Positions 26,545-36,049 of a stretch of DNA of 64,000 nucleotides are shown one piece after another (position 1 is the stretch's first letter; every line of letters begins with the position of its first letter). The position numbers and the translations under genes were made by a program. Below the pieces are notes generated by a model that did not search any database, was not told the origin of the DNA, and worked only from the letters and a program-made list of their open reading frames with translations. This DNA comes from Bacillus paramycoides (GTDB lineage: Bacteria; Bacillota; Bacilli; Bacillales; Bacillaceae_G), in contig NZ_MAOI01000123.1 in assembly GCF_001884235.1 (NCBI RefSeq), positions 1 to 64,000 on the forward strand, in the 5' to 3' direction.

Positions 26545-26643
26545 AATGCAAGTGAAAATTACATATATTTTCTTCACTCTGATATACAGCAGAAAGAACC
26601 TCTCTTACAATGGAGTTTTTCCGTACAAGCATTTTTATAATCT

Positions 26644-27192
26644 TTATCGTGAGATGTGTAAAATCTCATAAATTGTAATACCGTTCATTGCATTAATTTC
26701 AGGCTTCTCTTCATAAAAACTAAATTGACTATATCCCCATTTATCTGGATTATAAACTAATATATTCCCTAAATTCTTTTCTGTATCTTGCGCATTTTGA
26801 TGCACAGTATTAAATTGAGTCCCAATCAAAGATTTACTTTGAGAGATACTTCCTGCATATTCAACAACATATCTACTCTTCTGAAAATCATCACTTAGAT
26901 TAACAACTAAAGGAACACCAATATTAATTTGTTGCCATCCAAATGAGTCTAAAATATTGTCGTAATAACCATCAAAGATAAATCTATTCATCCCTTCATG
27001 GTTATTCCATATATATAATGGAGCGTAACAATTAAATAAATTTTCATTTTCCCCTGCTTCAGTAATTAAATATGCTTTAAAATTTAGGTCTTGAAAATCG
27101 TCTGTTTTATACCCATTATTTTTTACCCTTTGTCTAATTATCCCCATATCATAATCTTTTGGCAAAATGACCTTATATTGCATCCCAATCAT
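26644..27192 (-). CDS. DUF4865 family protein
   Basis: This 182-residue cytosolic protein resembles DUF4865, a family of unknown function. Its N-terminal half looks like a ferredoxin-fold segment (MQYKVILPKDYDMGIIRQRV) and the C-terminal half contains WGYSQFSFYEEKPEI. It is often found beside a LysR regulator, as here. The frame is open from a GTG at 27201, but the ATG at 27192 has better spacing to GTGAGTGA. The shared intergenic region contains a perfect palindrome, so the LysR protein probably controls this gene. Confidence 0.78.
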   Translation of the reverse strand: MIGMQYKVILPKDYDMGIIRQRVKNNGYKTDDFQDLNFKAYLITEAGENENLFNCYAPLYIWNNHEGMNRFIFDGYYDNILDSFGWQQINIGVPLVVNLSDDFQKSRYVVEYAGSISQSKSLIGTQFNTVHQNAQDTEKNLGNILVYNPDKWGYSQFSFYEEKPEINAMNGITIYEILHISR

Positions 27193-27270
27193 GTTTATCA
27201 CTCACTTTCGATATTATATACATAATGATAAATCGATGTTGGATCGGTGTAAAATAGGTATAAATTATGC

Positions 27271-27295
27271 TTGGTATCATTTATAATGATACCAA
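27271..27295. promoter_or_regulatory. LysR-type operator in divergent region
   Basis: Perfect 11-base arms TTGGTATCATT and AATGATACCAA around a 3-base centre, 18 bases before the lysR start codon. It contains the ATC-N-GAT symmetry expected for LysR sites. Confidence 0.75.
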
Positions 27296-27312
27296 ATGAG
27301 GGGGTGAAATGA

Positions 27313-28095
27313 ATGGAAATAAATGATCTTATCATATTTAAAACTGTAGCTAATGAAGGCTCTATTAGTAAAGCTGCTAAAGAGTTAGGTTATGTGCAAC
27401 CAAATGTAACTGAGCGAATCAAAAAATTAGAACAAGAATTAGAAACACCTTTACTACATAGAGATAACAAGGGGGTTTCACTGCTACCTTCAGGTGACAT
27501 TTTGTTAGATTATACGAATAAAATATTGAATTTATTAGAGGAAGCTAAAAATGAAATTAAAACGAACACTTCTTACCGAATAGCGACGTCACAATCTATT
27601 TTAGCTAGTTATTTGAGTGTACGTATTAAAGAAAATTTCAGAAATTATCAAGTATATATAGAAAGTAGTAGCCATCTCCAAAAACTGTTACACAAAGTTG
27701 ATATGGTCATAACTTATGAGGATAATCTAGATTCAACCTTTAACAAAGTATTCAGTACAACAATTTCTATTGGCTTATTAAAAGCAAAAGAAAAGTGTAA
27801 AGTCGACTATTCAAAGGAACTATTTTTCGTTAGTAACGATACGAAGTGCCCCTTTAGAAATCGGACAATACAATTTCTAAAAGAAAACAATCTATCTCAG
27901 CGTCAACTTCAACAGTTAGATTCTTATTCACTTATTGAAGAATTTATTGCTGAAGGAAATGGTATAGCTTTTTTACCGATTAAAAATGATAAATTAGCAC
28001 CAATTGAAGATGTGGCGATTGAAAAATTATCTATTAACTTCTTTACAGCTCAAGACTTAGAAAAAGAGATTCCAGGTGAACTTTTTAACAAATAA
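27313..28095 (+). CDS. LysR family transcriptional regulator
   Basis: The 260-residue regulator has an N-terminal winged helix (GSISKAAKELGYVQPNVTERI as helix-turn-helix, then LGT-like ETPLLHR). The effector domain is somewhat short compared with the usual 290-300 residues. It carries EFIAEGNGIAFLPI near the C-terminus. It is divergent from the DUF4865 gene over a perfect palindrome, the classic arrangement for autorepression plus activation of the neighbour. GAGGGGGTGA precedes the ATG. Confidence 0.9.
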   Translation: MEINDLIIFKTVANEGSISKAAKELGYVQPNVTERIKKLEQELETPLLHRDNKGVSLLPSGDILLDYTNKILNLLEEAKNEIKTNTSYRIATSQSILASYLSVRIKENFRNYQVYIESSSHLQKLLHKVDMVITYEDNLDSTFNKVFSTTISIGLLKAKEKCKVDYSKELFFVSNDTKCPFRNRTIQFLKENNLSQRQLQQLDSYSLIEEFIAEGNGIAFLPIKNDKLAPIEDVAIEKLSINFFTAQDLEKEIPGELFNK

Positions 28096-28208
28096 GGCCG
28101 TTATATTTGTCACCTTTTGTCGAATCGCTGATATATTTCAAGTTGTGATCGATAAATTTTAAAAATCGCCGATATAATCTCATTTACTATCGTACAGTTC
28201 ACCAAAAT

Positions 28209-28259
28209 AAAAAGAGATGTTACCTAGTTAAAAAGTTCAACTACTCGGACATCCCTTTT
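28209..28259. terminator. Bidirectional terminator
   Basis: Outer arms AAAAGAGATGT and ACATCCCTTTT, with a looser inner stem, between convergent lysR and livM. Confidence 0.65.
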
Positions 28260-28302
28260 CATCTTGGAGACTTGCCTCATTATCCATACATTTCATTAGA
28301 CT

Positions 28303-29304
28303 TTACACGTTCTGCTCCACCCCGGTGCTTTTCTCCTTCTTACTTCTTTTTAAATTCTTCAACTTCTTAAACGTTCCAACTAATCCTTTTGGAAAAACTA
28401 GAAGCACGATAATATACAACAAGCCAAGAATAATCGTCCATCGTTCAAAAATCGGATACTCAGTCGCTAGTTCTGATAAATAATATTTCAGTGATTCAAT
28501 AATCCCAGCTCCAGCAATGGCTCCGATTAACGTTCCAACTCCTCCGATCATTGTCATCAATAATGCATTTAGCGTCATATCAATTGAAAATACCGTCGTA
28601 TTTACAAAACGCAATGTGATAACGAATAATCCTCCGCTAATCGCAGCTACTACCCCTGCCACTACACTCGCGATAATTTTATAATGAAGAACTTTATACC
28701 CAAGTGCTTCAACACGTTGTTCATTTTGTGAAATTGCCTTTAATACTTTTCCAATAGAAGATTTTGTGAACAATCGTAACAAAATAAAAATAGCAATTAA
28801 ACATATAAGTGTTACGTAATAATACGTAAAACGATCACGGAATATATCTGGTACACCAAATGTAAATCCATCTCCTCCATGAGTCAGTGAACGCCATTTT
28901 TCAGCAAGTACAAAAAACAATTGGGAAATAGCGAGCGTTAACATTGCATAAAAATGACTTTTCAAACGTAACGAAAGCAAACCGATTATATAGCTTACAA
29001 TAGCTGAAATAATTACAGCGGCCGCTATTCCTATAAAAAAGTTCGTTATCGATACTCCTTGCCGATCAAATAATAGTGCTACCCCATATGCTCCTATACC
29101 AAAGAACATGCAATGACCAAATGAAACAATACCTGTATATCCAAGCAGAACATCAAAACTCATAGCGAAAATAGCAAAGATGAAGATTTGAGTGAACAAA
29201 ATTAACAAGCTCCGTGAATCATTTACGAACGGAAATACACTTAAACAAATGAACATAAATAATCCAAAGTATACTTTGATTCGATCCGATGTGCTGTTCA
29301 CCAT
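28303..29304 (-). CDS. livM: Branched-chain amino acid-type ABC permease LivM
   Basis: This membrane permease has about nine helices and the family signature FAMSFDVLLGYTGIVSFGHC near residue 50, followed by the GGVGTLIGAIAGAGI loop that meets the ATPases. With LivH it forms the channel of a HAAT-type importer for branched-chain amino acids, amides or related acids. An AAGGGG site overlaps the livH stop; either ATG 29304 or GTG 29301 could be used. Last gene of the livJGFHM unit. The substrate could be an acyl or aromatic acid, given the adjacent acyl-CoA genes. Confidence 0.9.
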   Translation of the reverse strand: MVNSTSDRIKVYFGLFMFICLSVFPFVNDSRSLLILFTQIFIFAIFAMSFDVLLGYTGIVSFGHCMFFGIGAYGVALLFDRQGVSITNFFIGIAAAVIISAIVSYIIGLLSLRLKSHFYAMLTLAISQLFFVLAEKWRSLTHGGDGFTFGVPDIFRDRFTYYYVTLICLIAIFILLRLFTKSSIGKVLKAISQNEQRVEALGYKVLHYKIIASVVAGVVAAISGGLFVITLRFVNTTVFSIDMTLNALLMTMIGGVGTLIGAIAGAGIIESLKYYLSELATEYPIFERWTIILGLLYIIVLLVFPKGLVGTFKKLKNLKRSKKEKSTGVEQNV

Positions 29305-29305
29305 T

Positions 29306-30166
29306 TCACCCCTTTTCACCAACGAGCCCCGTTGGCTTCACTATCAAGAAAAATAGTAACATTAACATATTGATTGCAAGCGATAAATCTGGCATAAAAT
29401 ACGCTGTAAAAGCTCCGGCTAAACCGACGATTAAAGAAGCTATCGCCGAACCTTGTACACTACCTAATCCTCCAATGATAACTACTATAAAAGCTAAAAT
29501 TGCGTACTGCATGCCCATCTCAGCGAAAATAACGCCTGAATATGGTGCAAGTAGGAAACCACCTAACGCAGCCATCCCCGCTCCTAATAAAAAGACAAAC
29601 GAGAATATCGCTTTTACGTTAATACCAAGGGCCTGGACCATCTCTTTATCCATTACACCAGCGCGAATCATTAGTCCTATCTTTGTTTTTTTCAGCAGTA
29701 ATAGTAAAGCAATGTAAATTAGTATCCCAACTAAAATGACGAATAGGCGATATTTAATTAGTATAACGCCTCCAAATGTAAAACTTCCTTGTAACCATAA
29801 CGGTAATTTTGCCCCAATGGGATTTGGTCCCCAAAATATTTTGATGCACTCGCTAAGAACGAGCATTCCTCCGAGCGTAACGAGAAGCTGCCGAACATGG
29901 TTTCCATACACTGGCCTGATAAGAAATCTTTCTAAAATGAAACCGAGAAACATCCCCATAGCGACTGCTCCAATTAGCGCTAATAAATAACTCCCTGTCA
30001 TATTGAATAACCAAACGCCTGTAAATGCTCCCCATGCAAATAAACCGCCATGTGCAAAATTCAGTACGCTCATTAAACCGAAAATAAGTGATAGACCAGA
30101 CGCTAATAAAAAAATAAGCATCCCTGTCGAAACGCCGTTTACAAATAAGTTAATTAGCACATCCAC
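29306..30166 (-). CDS. livH: Branched-chain amino acid-type ABC permease LivH
   Basis: The 286-residue permease has the LivH pattern: SGLSLIFGLMSVLNFAHG near the N-terminus and IIGGLGSVQGSAIASLIVG as ATPase-contacting loop, with about eight helices. The start is GTG after a GGGGGG site. It is directly followed by livM and preceded by livF with a 22-base gap. Partner of LivM in the membrane. Confidence 0.92.
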   Translation of the reverse strand: MDVLINLFVNGVSTGMLIFLLASGLSLIFGLMSVLNFAHGGLFAWGAFTGVWLFNMTGSYLLALIGAVAMGMFLGFILERFLIRPVYGNHVRQLLVTLGGMLVLSECIKIFWGPNPIGAKLPLWLQGSFTFGGVILIKYRLFVILVGILIYIALLLLLKKTKIGLMIRAGVMDKEMVQALGINVKAIFSFVFLLGAGMAALGGFLLAPYSGVIFAEMGMQYAILAFIVVIIGGLGSVQGSAIASLIVGLAGAFTAYFMPDLSLAINMLMLLFFLIVKPTGLVGEKG

Positions 30167-30188
30167 GTTCTATCCCCCCGTATCAATG

Positions 30189-30893
30189 TTAAGAAATACC
30201 TAAATATTTATGACATGTTTCCTTATCTTCTCGCAGTTCCTCCATGAAACCGTTATGCACAATGCGCCCATTATCCATAATGTAGAAGTAATCACCGATT
30301 TGACTAGCCATCATGAAATTTTGTTCAACAAGTAAAACAGTCGTTTTCTCCTTCATTTTCAAAATTGCTACCATTAATTTTTCTATCATAATTGGAGACA
30401 GCCCTTTACTCGGCTCATCAATAAGCAATAGCCCATCACTATTGATAAATGCTCTTGAAATCGCCAGCATTTGTTTTTGTCCCCCGCTTAAAAGTCCGCT
30501 TTTTTTATACCAAAATTGCTTTAAGTCTGGAAAAAGTTCAAGCATCCATTCTAGCTTCTCTTCCGCTTCTTCCCCGTTTTTCCCCTTAGCAAGTACGAAT
30601 GTCTCTTCTACCGTTAAATCATGAAAAATCCCTTGATTTTCCGGCACATAGCCTATACCTTTTCTTGAAATTAAATGTGTAGATAGTCCATTTACTTTTG
30701 TACTATCATAATAAACTTCTCCATTTGCTATCCGATGAAATCCCATAACTGAGCGCAATGTTGTTGTTTTTCCAGCTCCATTTCTTCCAAACAATACAGT
30801 AATCGTCCCTTTCTCAACCGAGAGTGATACTCCTTGTAAAATATGAAACTGATCTAAATACGTCTCAATATTATTCACTTGTAATAGTGCCAC
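30189..30893 (-). CDS. livF: Branched-chain amino acid-type ABC ATPase LivF
   Basis: This 234-residue ATPase has Walker A GRNGAGKTTTL, signature LLSGGQKQMLAISRA, Walker B LLLIDEPSKGL and switch His replaced by the usual LivF-type VEQNF segment. It energises the LivH/LivM channel together with LivG. The GTG start lies inside the livG frame (23-base overlap), with AGGGGG upstream. The size is normal for LivF. Confidence 0.92.
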   Translation of the reverse strand: MALLQVNNIETYLDQFHILQGVSLSVEKGTITVLFGRNGAGKTTTLRSVMGFHRIANGEVYYDSTKVNGLSTHLISRKGIGYVPENQGIFHDLTVEETFVLAKGKNGEEAEEKLEWMLELFPDLKQFWYKKSGLLSGGQKQMLAISRAFINSDGLLLIDEPSKGLSPIMIEKLMVAILKMKEKTTVLLVEQNFMMASQIGDYFYIMDNGRIVHNGFMEELREDKETCHKYLGIS

Positions 30894-31644
30894 TGTATAA
30901 TCCCCCTAAATAAGCACTTTGTACACGTTCATCTTTCATCATCTCTTCCGGTAATCCTTCAGCCAATAACTCACCATGAAATAAAACGATAAGATGATCT
31001 GATAAACCTAGCACCATATCCATTTTGTGTTCAATAAGTACAATTGTGCTCTCTGGATTCTTTTTAATATTTTCGATTACTTGTAATATAGCCGGAACTT
31101 CCTCAACTGAAATACCTGCCGTCGGCTCATCAAGTAGTAATACATCTGTCTTTAATGCTAACAACATAGCCAGCTCTAACTTTCTTTTTTCCCCGTGAGC
31201 TAAATCTTTTGCCAATACGTCCCCTTTCTCGTGAAGTAGTACTGTTTTTAAAAGACGTCTCGCCTCTCCAGTTTGCTGCTTTAACTTGGCTGAATTCGGA
31301 AAGAAACTGTAATAATCTTGAACGAATGATTGAACACTTAAACGCACATTTTCAAGCACTGTTAGCTCTGGAAAAATATTTGTCAGTTGAAAAGAACGAC
31401 CAATTCCTAAGCGCGTTCGATCTGAAATTGATAGCTTTGTAATATCCTGCCCTTTAAAATAAACTTCACCTTTCGTCGGAGAAATTTGCCCACTTAATAA
31501 ATTGAATAAAGTGGTCTTTCCAGCACCATTCGGCCCAATAATTGAAATGAGCTTTCCTTTTTGTACCGTTAAATTAACATCCTTAATAACATGATGCTCA
31601 CCAAAAGATACACTAAGATTTTTCGTCTCTAACAAATGTGTCAC
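30871..31644 (-). CDS. livG: Branched-chain amino acid-type ABC ATPase LivG
   Basis: The 257-residue ATPase has Walker A GPNGAGKTTLF, a LivG-type signature LAHGEKRKLELAMLL, Walker B VLLLDEPTAGIS and the IEHKMDMV switch region. The C-terminal SAYLGG is typical of LivG. The start is GTG with GGGGAGG upstream. It is separated from livJ by a hairpin that may lower downstream expression relative to the binding protein. Confidence 0.92.
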   Translation of the reverse strand: MTHLLETKNLSVSFGEHHVIKDVNLTVQKGKLISIIGPNGAGKTTLFNLLSGQISPTKGEVYFKGQDITKLSISDRTRLGIGRSFQLTNIFPELTVLENVRLSVQSFVQDYYSFFPNSAKLKQQTGEARRLLKTVLLHEKGDVLAKDLAHGEKRKLELAMLLALKTDVLLLDEPTAGISVEEVPAILQVIENIKKNPESTIVLIEHKMDMVLGLSDHLIVLFHGELLAEGLPEEMMKDERVQSAYLGGLYSGTITSE

Positions 31645-31693
31645 AAGATTCCTCCCCTAAAAGCGATTATGTTTAAACTTTTAAAAGAAATGA

Positions 31694-31721
31694 GTATAAA
31701 GAGGGAATACCCTCTTTATAC
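31694..31721 (-). other. Intercistronic hairpin between livJ and livG
   Basis: Perfect arms GTATAAAGAGGG and CCCTCTTTATAC with a 4-base loop but no immediate T run. Probably an mRNA-stabilising or partially terminating stem, favouring excess binding protein over the ATPases. Confidence 0.6.
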
Positions 31722-31742
31722 AAATTGAACTGAAAATTCAGT

Positions 31743-32960
31743 TTATTTATTTTGAACTGACGGTTCTGTTTCTTTCATCGTTAATTCTCTCTCTAGCACT
31801 GGTACAGGATAATCAACACCCTCTTGCTTTTTCAACGTTATAGAATACAGAGTTTGTAATGCTTGATGATCTTTCTCTCTAAATTTCATCTTGCCTTTTG
31901 GTGTCTCAAATTCCATTCCTTCCATTTTCTTAATAAGTGTATCTACATCCGTATCGCCCTTCGTTTTCTTTAAAGCTTCGACGATAGAAATCGCCGCGGA
32001 CATCCCTCCCGCTGTAAATAAATCTGGAACAGCACCATTAAAACGTTTTTTATGTTCTTCTACTAACCAATCATTCACCTTATTTTTAGGAAGTGTGTGA
32101 TAATATACAGAAAATCCTTGCATTCCTACTAACGCATCCATCGTTTTTAATGCTGGTATATCAGGTGCACCAGTAGAAATTTTAATGCCTTGTGCTTCCA
32201 CATTCATATCTTTCAACTGTTTCCATGGAGAATTCGCACCTGCCCAAACGATAAATAAATAATCTGGTTTTGAGCTTATAATATTTTGAATATTTGCAGT
32301 GAAATCCGTTGAGTTCGTATCCGCGTATTGCTCGTTTACAATATTTGCACCTAACTTCTTCGCTCCAGCCTTGAATGCAGCAATCCCCTCACGACCGTAA
32401 GCATTATCTTGTGCTAGCGTTGCTATTTTCACATCTTTTTTAGCAATTGCCGCAGCACCAGCCACTGCATCTTGAGATGAATTTCTACCTGTTCTAAAAA
32501 TATATTTATTCCAGTTCTTTCCGGTAATGCTATCAGCCACTGCCGGTTCTACAACCATAATTTTTTCATATTCTTGAGCTATCGGTAATACTGCTAATGT
32601 ATCACTTGAACTAGAAGATCCGACTAAAAAATCAACTTTCTCTTCTTCTAATAATTTTGTAGCCTTCTTAACTGCTACGTCTGCTTTCGTCTCTGTATCT
32701 TCTACGACAAACTTGATCTTCTTCCCTTCCACTTTTCCTGTTCCACCAGTTGCATAGTCTAACCCTAATTCAAATCCATTTACCGTTTGTTTTCCATACG
32801 ATTCTAATGGACCAGTTAATGAGGCAAGAACTCCTACCTTAATCGTTTTTTCATCTTCTGTACTTGTCTTCTTTCCTGAACAAGCTGCCGTTACTAATAA
32901 TGATCCCAAAACACAACCAGTAACCAATGTTTTTAGCCACTTACGTTTTTTCATCGACAT
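31743..32960 (-). CDS. livJ: Branched-chain amino acid-type ABC substrate-binding lipoprotein LivJ
   Basis: The 405-residue lipoprotein has a signal peptide with lipobox LVTAAC. A periplasmic-binding type I fold follows, containing KVGVLASLTGPLESYGKQTV, a SSSSSDTLAVLPIAQEY segment and NAYGREGIAAFKAGAKKLG. It captures ligand outside the cell for LivHMGF. GGGGAGGATCAC places the start at the ATG 32960 rather than five codons earlier. It is first in the liv unit, about 230 bases downstream of the NHL gene with no strong terminator between, so read-through from the acyl-CoA operon is possible. The ligand is unknown. Confidence 0.9.
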   Translation of the reverse strand: MSMKKRKWLKTLVTGCVLGSLLVTAACSGKKTSTEDEKTIKVGVLASLTGPLESYGKQTVNGFELGLDYATGGTGKVEGKKIKFVVEDTETKADVAVKKATKLLEEEKVDFLVGSSSSSDTLAVLPIAQEYEKIMVVEPAVADSITGKNWNKYIFRTGRNSSQDAVAGAAAIAKKDVKIATLAQDNAYGREGIAAFKAGAKKLGANIVNEQYADTNSTDFTANIQNIISSKPDYLFIVWAGANSPWKQLKDMNVEAQGIKISTGAPDIPALKTMDALVGMQGFSVYYHTLPKNKVNDWLVEEHKKRFNGAVPDLFTAGGMSAAISIVEALKKTKGDTDVDTLIKKMEGMEFETPKGKMKFREKDHQALQTLYSITLKKQEGVDYPVPVLERELTMKETEPSVQNK

Positions 32961-33194
32961 TGTGATCCTCCCCATACTTTACTTTCTGATAGAATCAAAT
33001 ACGCCAAAGTAACCCATCCGTAATTATGACTTTTTCTTTGAATACTATAAACAAGGTTGTTAGTATAAATGTATTTTCTCCGATTTCCATTGAATACCTT
33101 TACAATTTGATATAAATATTTTATTCCTATACATACAACATTTCCACACTATTAAACTTCTACCCTTTCTAACAAGTATTTTGAGTCTCCAGCA

Positions 33195-35048
33195 TTAATT
33201 TGCTTTCTTAAAAAATTGAATTCTTTGGAGTAAACCATCTGCAATTATTATATTTCCTTGGCTATCTACATCTATTCCTTGTGGTGAAAAGAACTGTCCT
33301 GACATACCATTAAAACTTCCAAAAGACTCTAAAAAAATTCCATTCTCATTATAAATATTTACACGATTATTAGAAGTATCTGTGACATAAACCGTATTAT
33401 TTATATCAATTTCAATTCCTATTGGCAAAAAGAGATCTCCTGGACCCTCTCTCCAATTTTCTAGCGGATCTAAGTTTCCTGCCCCATTATTTGTACCCCA
33501 TTTAATAAGAAATTTACCGTTGTTATCAAATTTTTGAATCCTATTATTAATCCGATCAACAACATAAACATTATCTTTTGAATCAATTGCTAATTGCATA
33601 GGTTGAGAAAACTCTCCCTCTCCACTTCCCTTTCTCCCCCATTCTTTCATATATACAAAGAATGGATTGAATTTTTGAATACGGTTATTTTCTGAATCAG
33701 CTATAAATATGTTTCCTTTACTATCAATTGCTATTCCAGATGGAAATTGAAAAAATCCTGGTAATACTCCAAATGAACCATATGAAGCAAGCACTGTCCC
33801 TGAATTAGTAAACTTTTGGATACGATGATTTACAGAATCAGATACATACACATTATTGTAACGATCCATTGCAATTTGTCTCGGAACAAAAAACTGTCCT
33901 GGAAGACTTCCGAATCCAAGTGGTCCACCAGCACCAAATAAACTTCCCCACTTCCCAACAATCTTCCCAGATACATCATATTTTAAAATTCGATGATTAA
34001 AGGAATCAGATACAAAAACATTCCCATTCGTGTCTCTTTCAACATCATAAGGCCCTGAGTATTGTGTATCTCCATTCCTTTCATTACCTATGATTTTCTT
34101 CATTATCGCTGTTAAACCTACCTCATTATATAAAAGTACACGATTATTTCCCGTATCCGTAATAAAGATATTCCCTTGACCATCTGGAAGAACTTGATTG
34201 GGATAAACAAATTGAAAAAAGTTACCTACTGTATATAAAAATTGATCTTTATTTGTAAATTTCATTATCCGATTGTTATATGTATCTGCTACATATAACG
34301 ATCCAGATATTGAATCGAAATTTATTCCTCTTGGATGATAGAATTGATATGGGCCTAAACCTGAACTTCCATTTCCGATTATCCGCTGAAACTCCCCATT
34401 TTTATCAAACACTTGAATACGATTGTTATATGTGTCCGCAATATAAATCTCATCTTGTTTATTTATCGCGATTCCTTGCGGTAAAGCAAATTCTCCATTC
34501 GCCTTTCCATAACTCCCGATTGTTTGAATATACTCTCCATCTGGGCTATATTTTTGAATACGATGATTGTACTCATCCGTAATATAGTAATTGTTATTGC
34601 TATCTACTGCAATTTCCCTAGGAAAAGAGAACTGCGCATTTCCTTGACCTTTCGTGCCCCAACTTTTAATAAATTGAAACTGCTCATTAAATTTTTGAAT
34701 ACGATAATTTGCTGTATCCGCGACTAAAATATTACCTTCCTTATCAACAGCAATACCAAATGGCATATTAAACTGTCCCGGACCTTCGCCTAAAGTTCCT
34801 ATAGTGTCAACAATTTCTCCATTCTTATCTATTTTCACAACCCTATTATTTCCCATATCAACAACATACAAGTATCCTTTTGCATCCCTTGCCATTGCTA
34901 CAGGCGTCCTTAATAACTTAGAAGTATCTTGCTCACTCCCCCATGATTTCACATATTTTACAGCCGAGGCACTTCCTACAGAAGTAAACATCCCAAGACT
35001 CACAGTAACAATGAAAAAGCAACATATAATTTTTTTGATAAAATCCAT
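33195..35048 (-). CDS. Secreted NHL-repeat protein, double beta-propeller
   Basis: The 617-residue protein has a signal peptide (ending about ASA, residue 28) and then 12 NHL repeats, recognisable from recurring units such as VADTYNNRIMKF and IADSENNRIQKF. Twelve blades fit two six-bladed propellers. There is no membrane anchor or sortase motif, so it is probably released or held by interaction. NHL propellers usually bind proteins, sugars or nucleic acids; no catalytic residues are evident. It overlaps the KAS III gene by a few bases, with AGGTGG as ribosome site, so it belongs to the acyl-CoA operon despite its different location. Confidence 0.85.
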   Translation of the reverse strand: MDFIKKIICCFFIVTVSLGMFTSVGSASAVKYVKSWGSEQDTSKLLRTPVAMARDAKGYLYVVDMGNNRVVKIDKNGEIVDTIGTLGEGPGQFNMPFGIAVDKEGNILVADTANYRIQKFNEQFQFIKSWGTKGQGNAQFSFPREIAVDSNNNYYITDEYNHRIQKYSPDGEYIQTIGSYGKANGEFALPQGIAINKQDEIYIADTYNNRIQVFDKNGEFQRIIGNGSSGLGPYQFYHPRGINFDSISGSLYVADTYNNRIMKFTNKDQFLYTVGNFFQFVYPNQVLPDGQGNIFITDTGNNRVLLYNEVGLTAIMKKIIGNERNGDTQYSGPYDVERDTNGNVFVSDSFNHRILKYDVSGKIVGKWGSLFGAGGPLGFGSLPGQFFVPRQIAMDRYNNVYVSDSVNHRIQKFTNSGTVLASYGSFGVLPGFFQFPSGIAIDSKGNIFIADSENNRIQKFNPFFVYMKEWGRKGSGEGEFSQPMQLAIDSKDNVYVVDRINNRIQKFDNNGKFLIKWGTNNGAGNLDPLENWREGPGDLFLPIGIEIDINNTVYVTDTSNNRVNIYNENGIFLESFGSFNGMSGQFFSPQGIDVDSQGNIIIADGLLQRIQFFKKAN

Positions 35049-35053
35049 CCTTA

Positions 35054-36049
35054 CTACCACCTGATCACAGTAGCTGCCCAAGTATACCCAGTACCTGCAC
35101 TAACAGCTACTGCAATATCTCCAGGCTGTAATTTCCCTTGTTCATTTGCAAAGTGAAGACCGATACACGGGTCAAGCGCTGACATATGCCCATAATGATC
35201 TAAATATACAACTTGTTCTTCTACTAAGCCCAGCCCCTGTAACAATTCTATTAACATAGAGCGTTTTGTATGCAGTGGTAACAATACTTTAATATCTTTG
35301 GGAGTTAATCCACTTTTTCTTAATGCCTCCCGAATAACCTTTTCAAAGTTAGGAGTTGAAATCGGGTCTAAACGTTCTTTCATACTAATAGGATCTATTA
35401 CATCGATATAATGTTGTCGATTCTCAACCGTATCATAACTAGCAATTTGTTTCGATCCACCTGCCGGGATACGAACATCTTCGTGAAATGAGCCATCCGT
35501 TATAATAGCACTTCCTAATATTTCACCATTTATAGCTCCTTTTTTTACTAAAGCTGCACTTCCACCATCAGCGAAATTAAACATAAAACGTGAGCGTGGG
35601 TTATCATAATCTACAATTTGAGATTCTTTACATCCACCTACTAACAAAATATTTTCAATTGATTTATCGGAATTGAGCATATCTTTGGCGACTTTGAGGA
35701 CAATTGGAAAACAAGAACTAACATTCATAATTTCAAAAGCATAGGCATTTTTCAATCCAAGTTCATGCTGAATTTTTGGGGCACTAGACCATACGTGGTA
35801 ATCTTTATGTGGGCTGCCAAAATAAATGACTACGTCAATAGATAGAGGATCGATTTCCAATAAAATTGGCTTTGCGGCAGCAATTGCTAAATCTGATGCA
35901 TGCATCGTTTCGTCTGCGACATGTTTTTCATATAATCCAAACTTTTCTATAATAATTTTTTCAGGAATACCTGTTTTTGCAGATAAATCTGCCGCTGTCT
36001 CTACACCTTTTGGGAAGAAAACACCAGTCGCTTCAATCCCAATATTCAT
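35054..36049 (-). CDS. KAS III-like ketoacyl synthase
   Basis: The 331-residue thiolase-fold enzyme resembles FabH/KAS III. The nucleophile is Cys113 in NVSSCFPIV, the first His is His260 in PLHTKRS and the position that is normally Asn in HGNTSA is His288 in YGHMSA. The C-terminal SAGTGYTWAA is family-like. Such enzymes condense acyl-CoA with malonyl-ACP or another acyl thioester, or transfer acyl groups. The C-H-H set is typical of KAS I/II but unusual for KAS III. Its start shares one base with the maoC stop, so it is translationally coupled. Housekeeping FabH is unlikely because it sits with a ligase and hydratase. Confidence 0.85.
   Translation of the reverse strand: MNIGIEATGVFFPKGVETAADLSAKTGIPEKIIIEKFGLYEKHVADETMHASDLAIAAAKPILLEIDPLSIDVVIYFGSPHKDYHVWSSAPKIQHELGLKNAYAFEIMNVSSCFPIVLKVAKDMLNSDKSIENILLVGGCKESQIVDYDNPRSRFMFNFADGGSAALVKKGAINGEILGSAIITDGSFHEDVRIPAGGSKQIASYDTVENRQHYIDVIDPISMKERLDPISTPNFEKVIREALRKSGLTPKDIKVLLPLHTKRSMLIELLQGLGLVEEQVVYLDHYGHMSALDPCIGLHFANEQGKLQPGDIAVAVSAGTGYTWAATVIRW

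Noticed and set aside
28303-32960. Urea or amide-specific (Urt-type) reading of the Liv transporter
   Set aside because: No urease, amidase or urt-type accessory gene is nearby; the ligand is left open.
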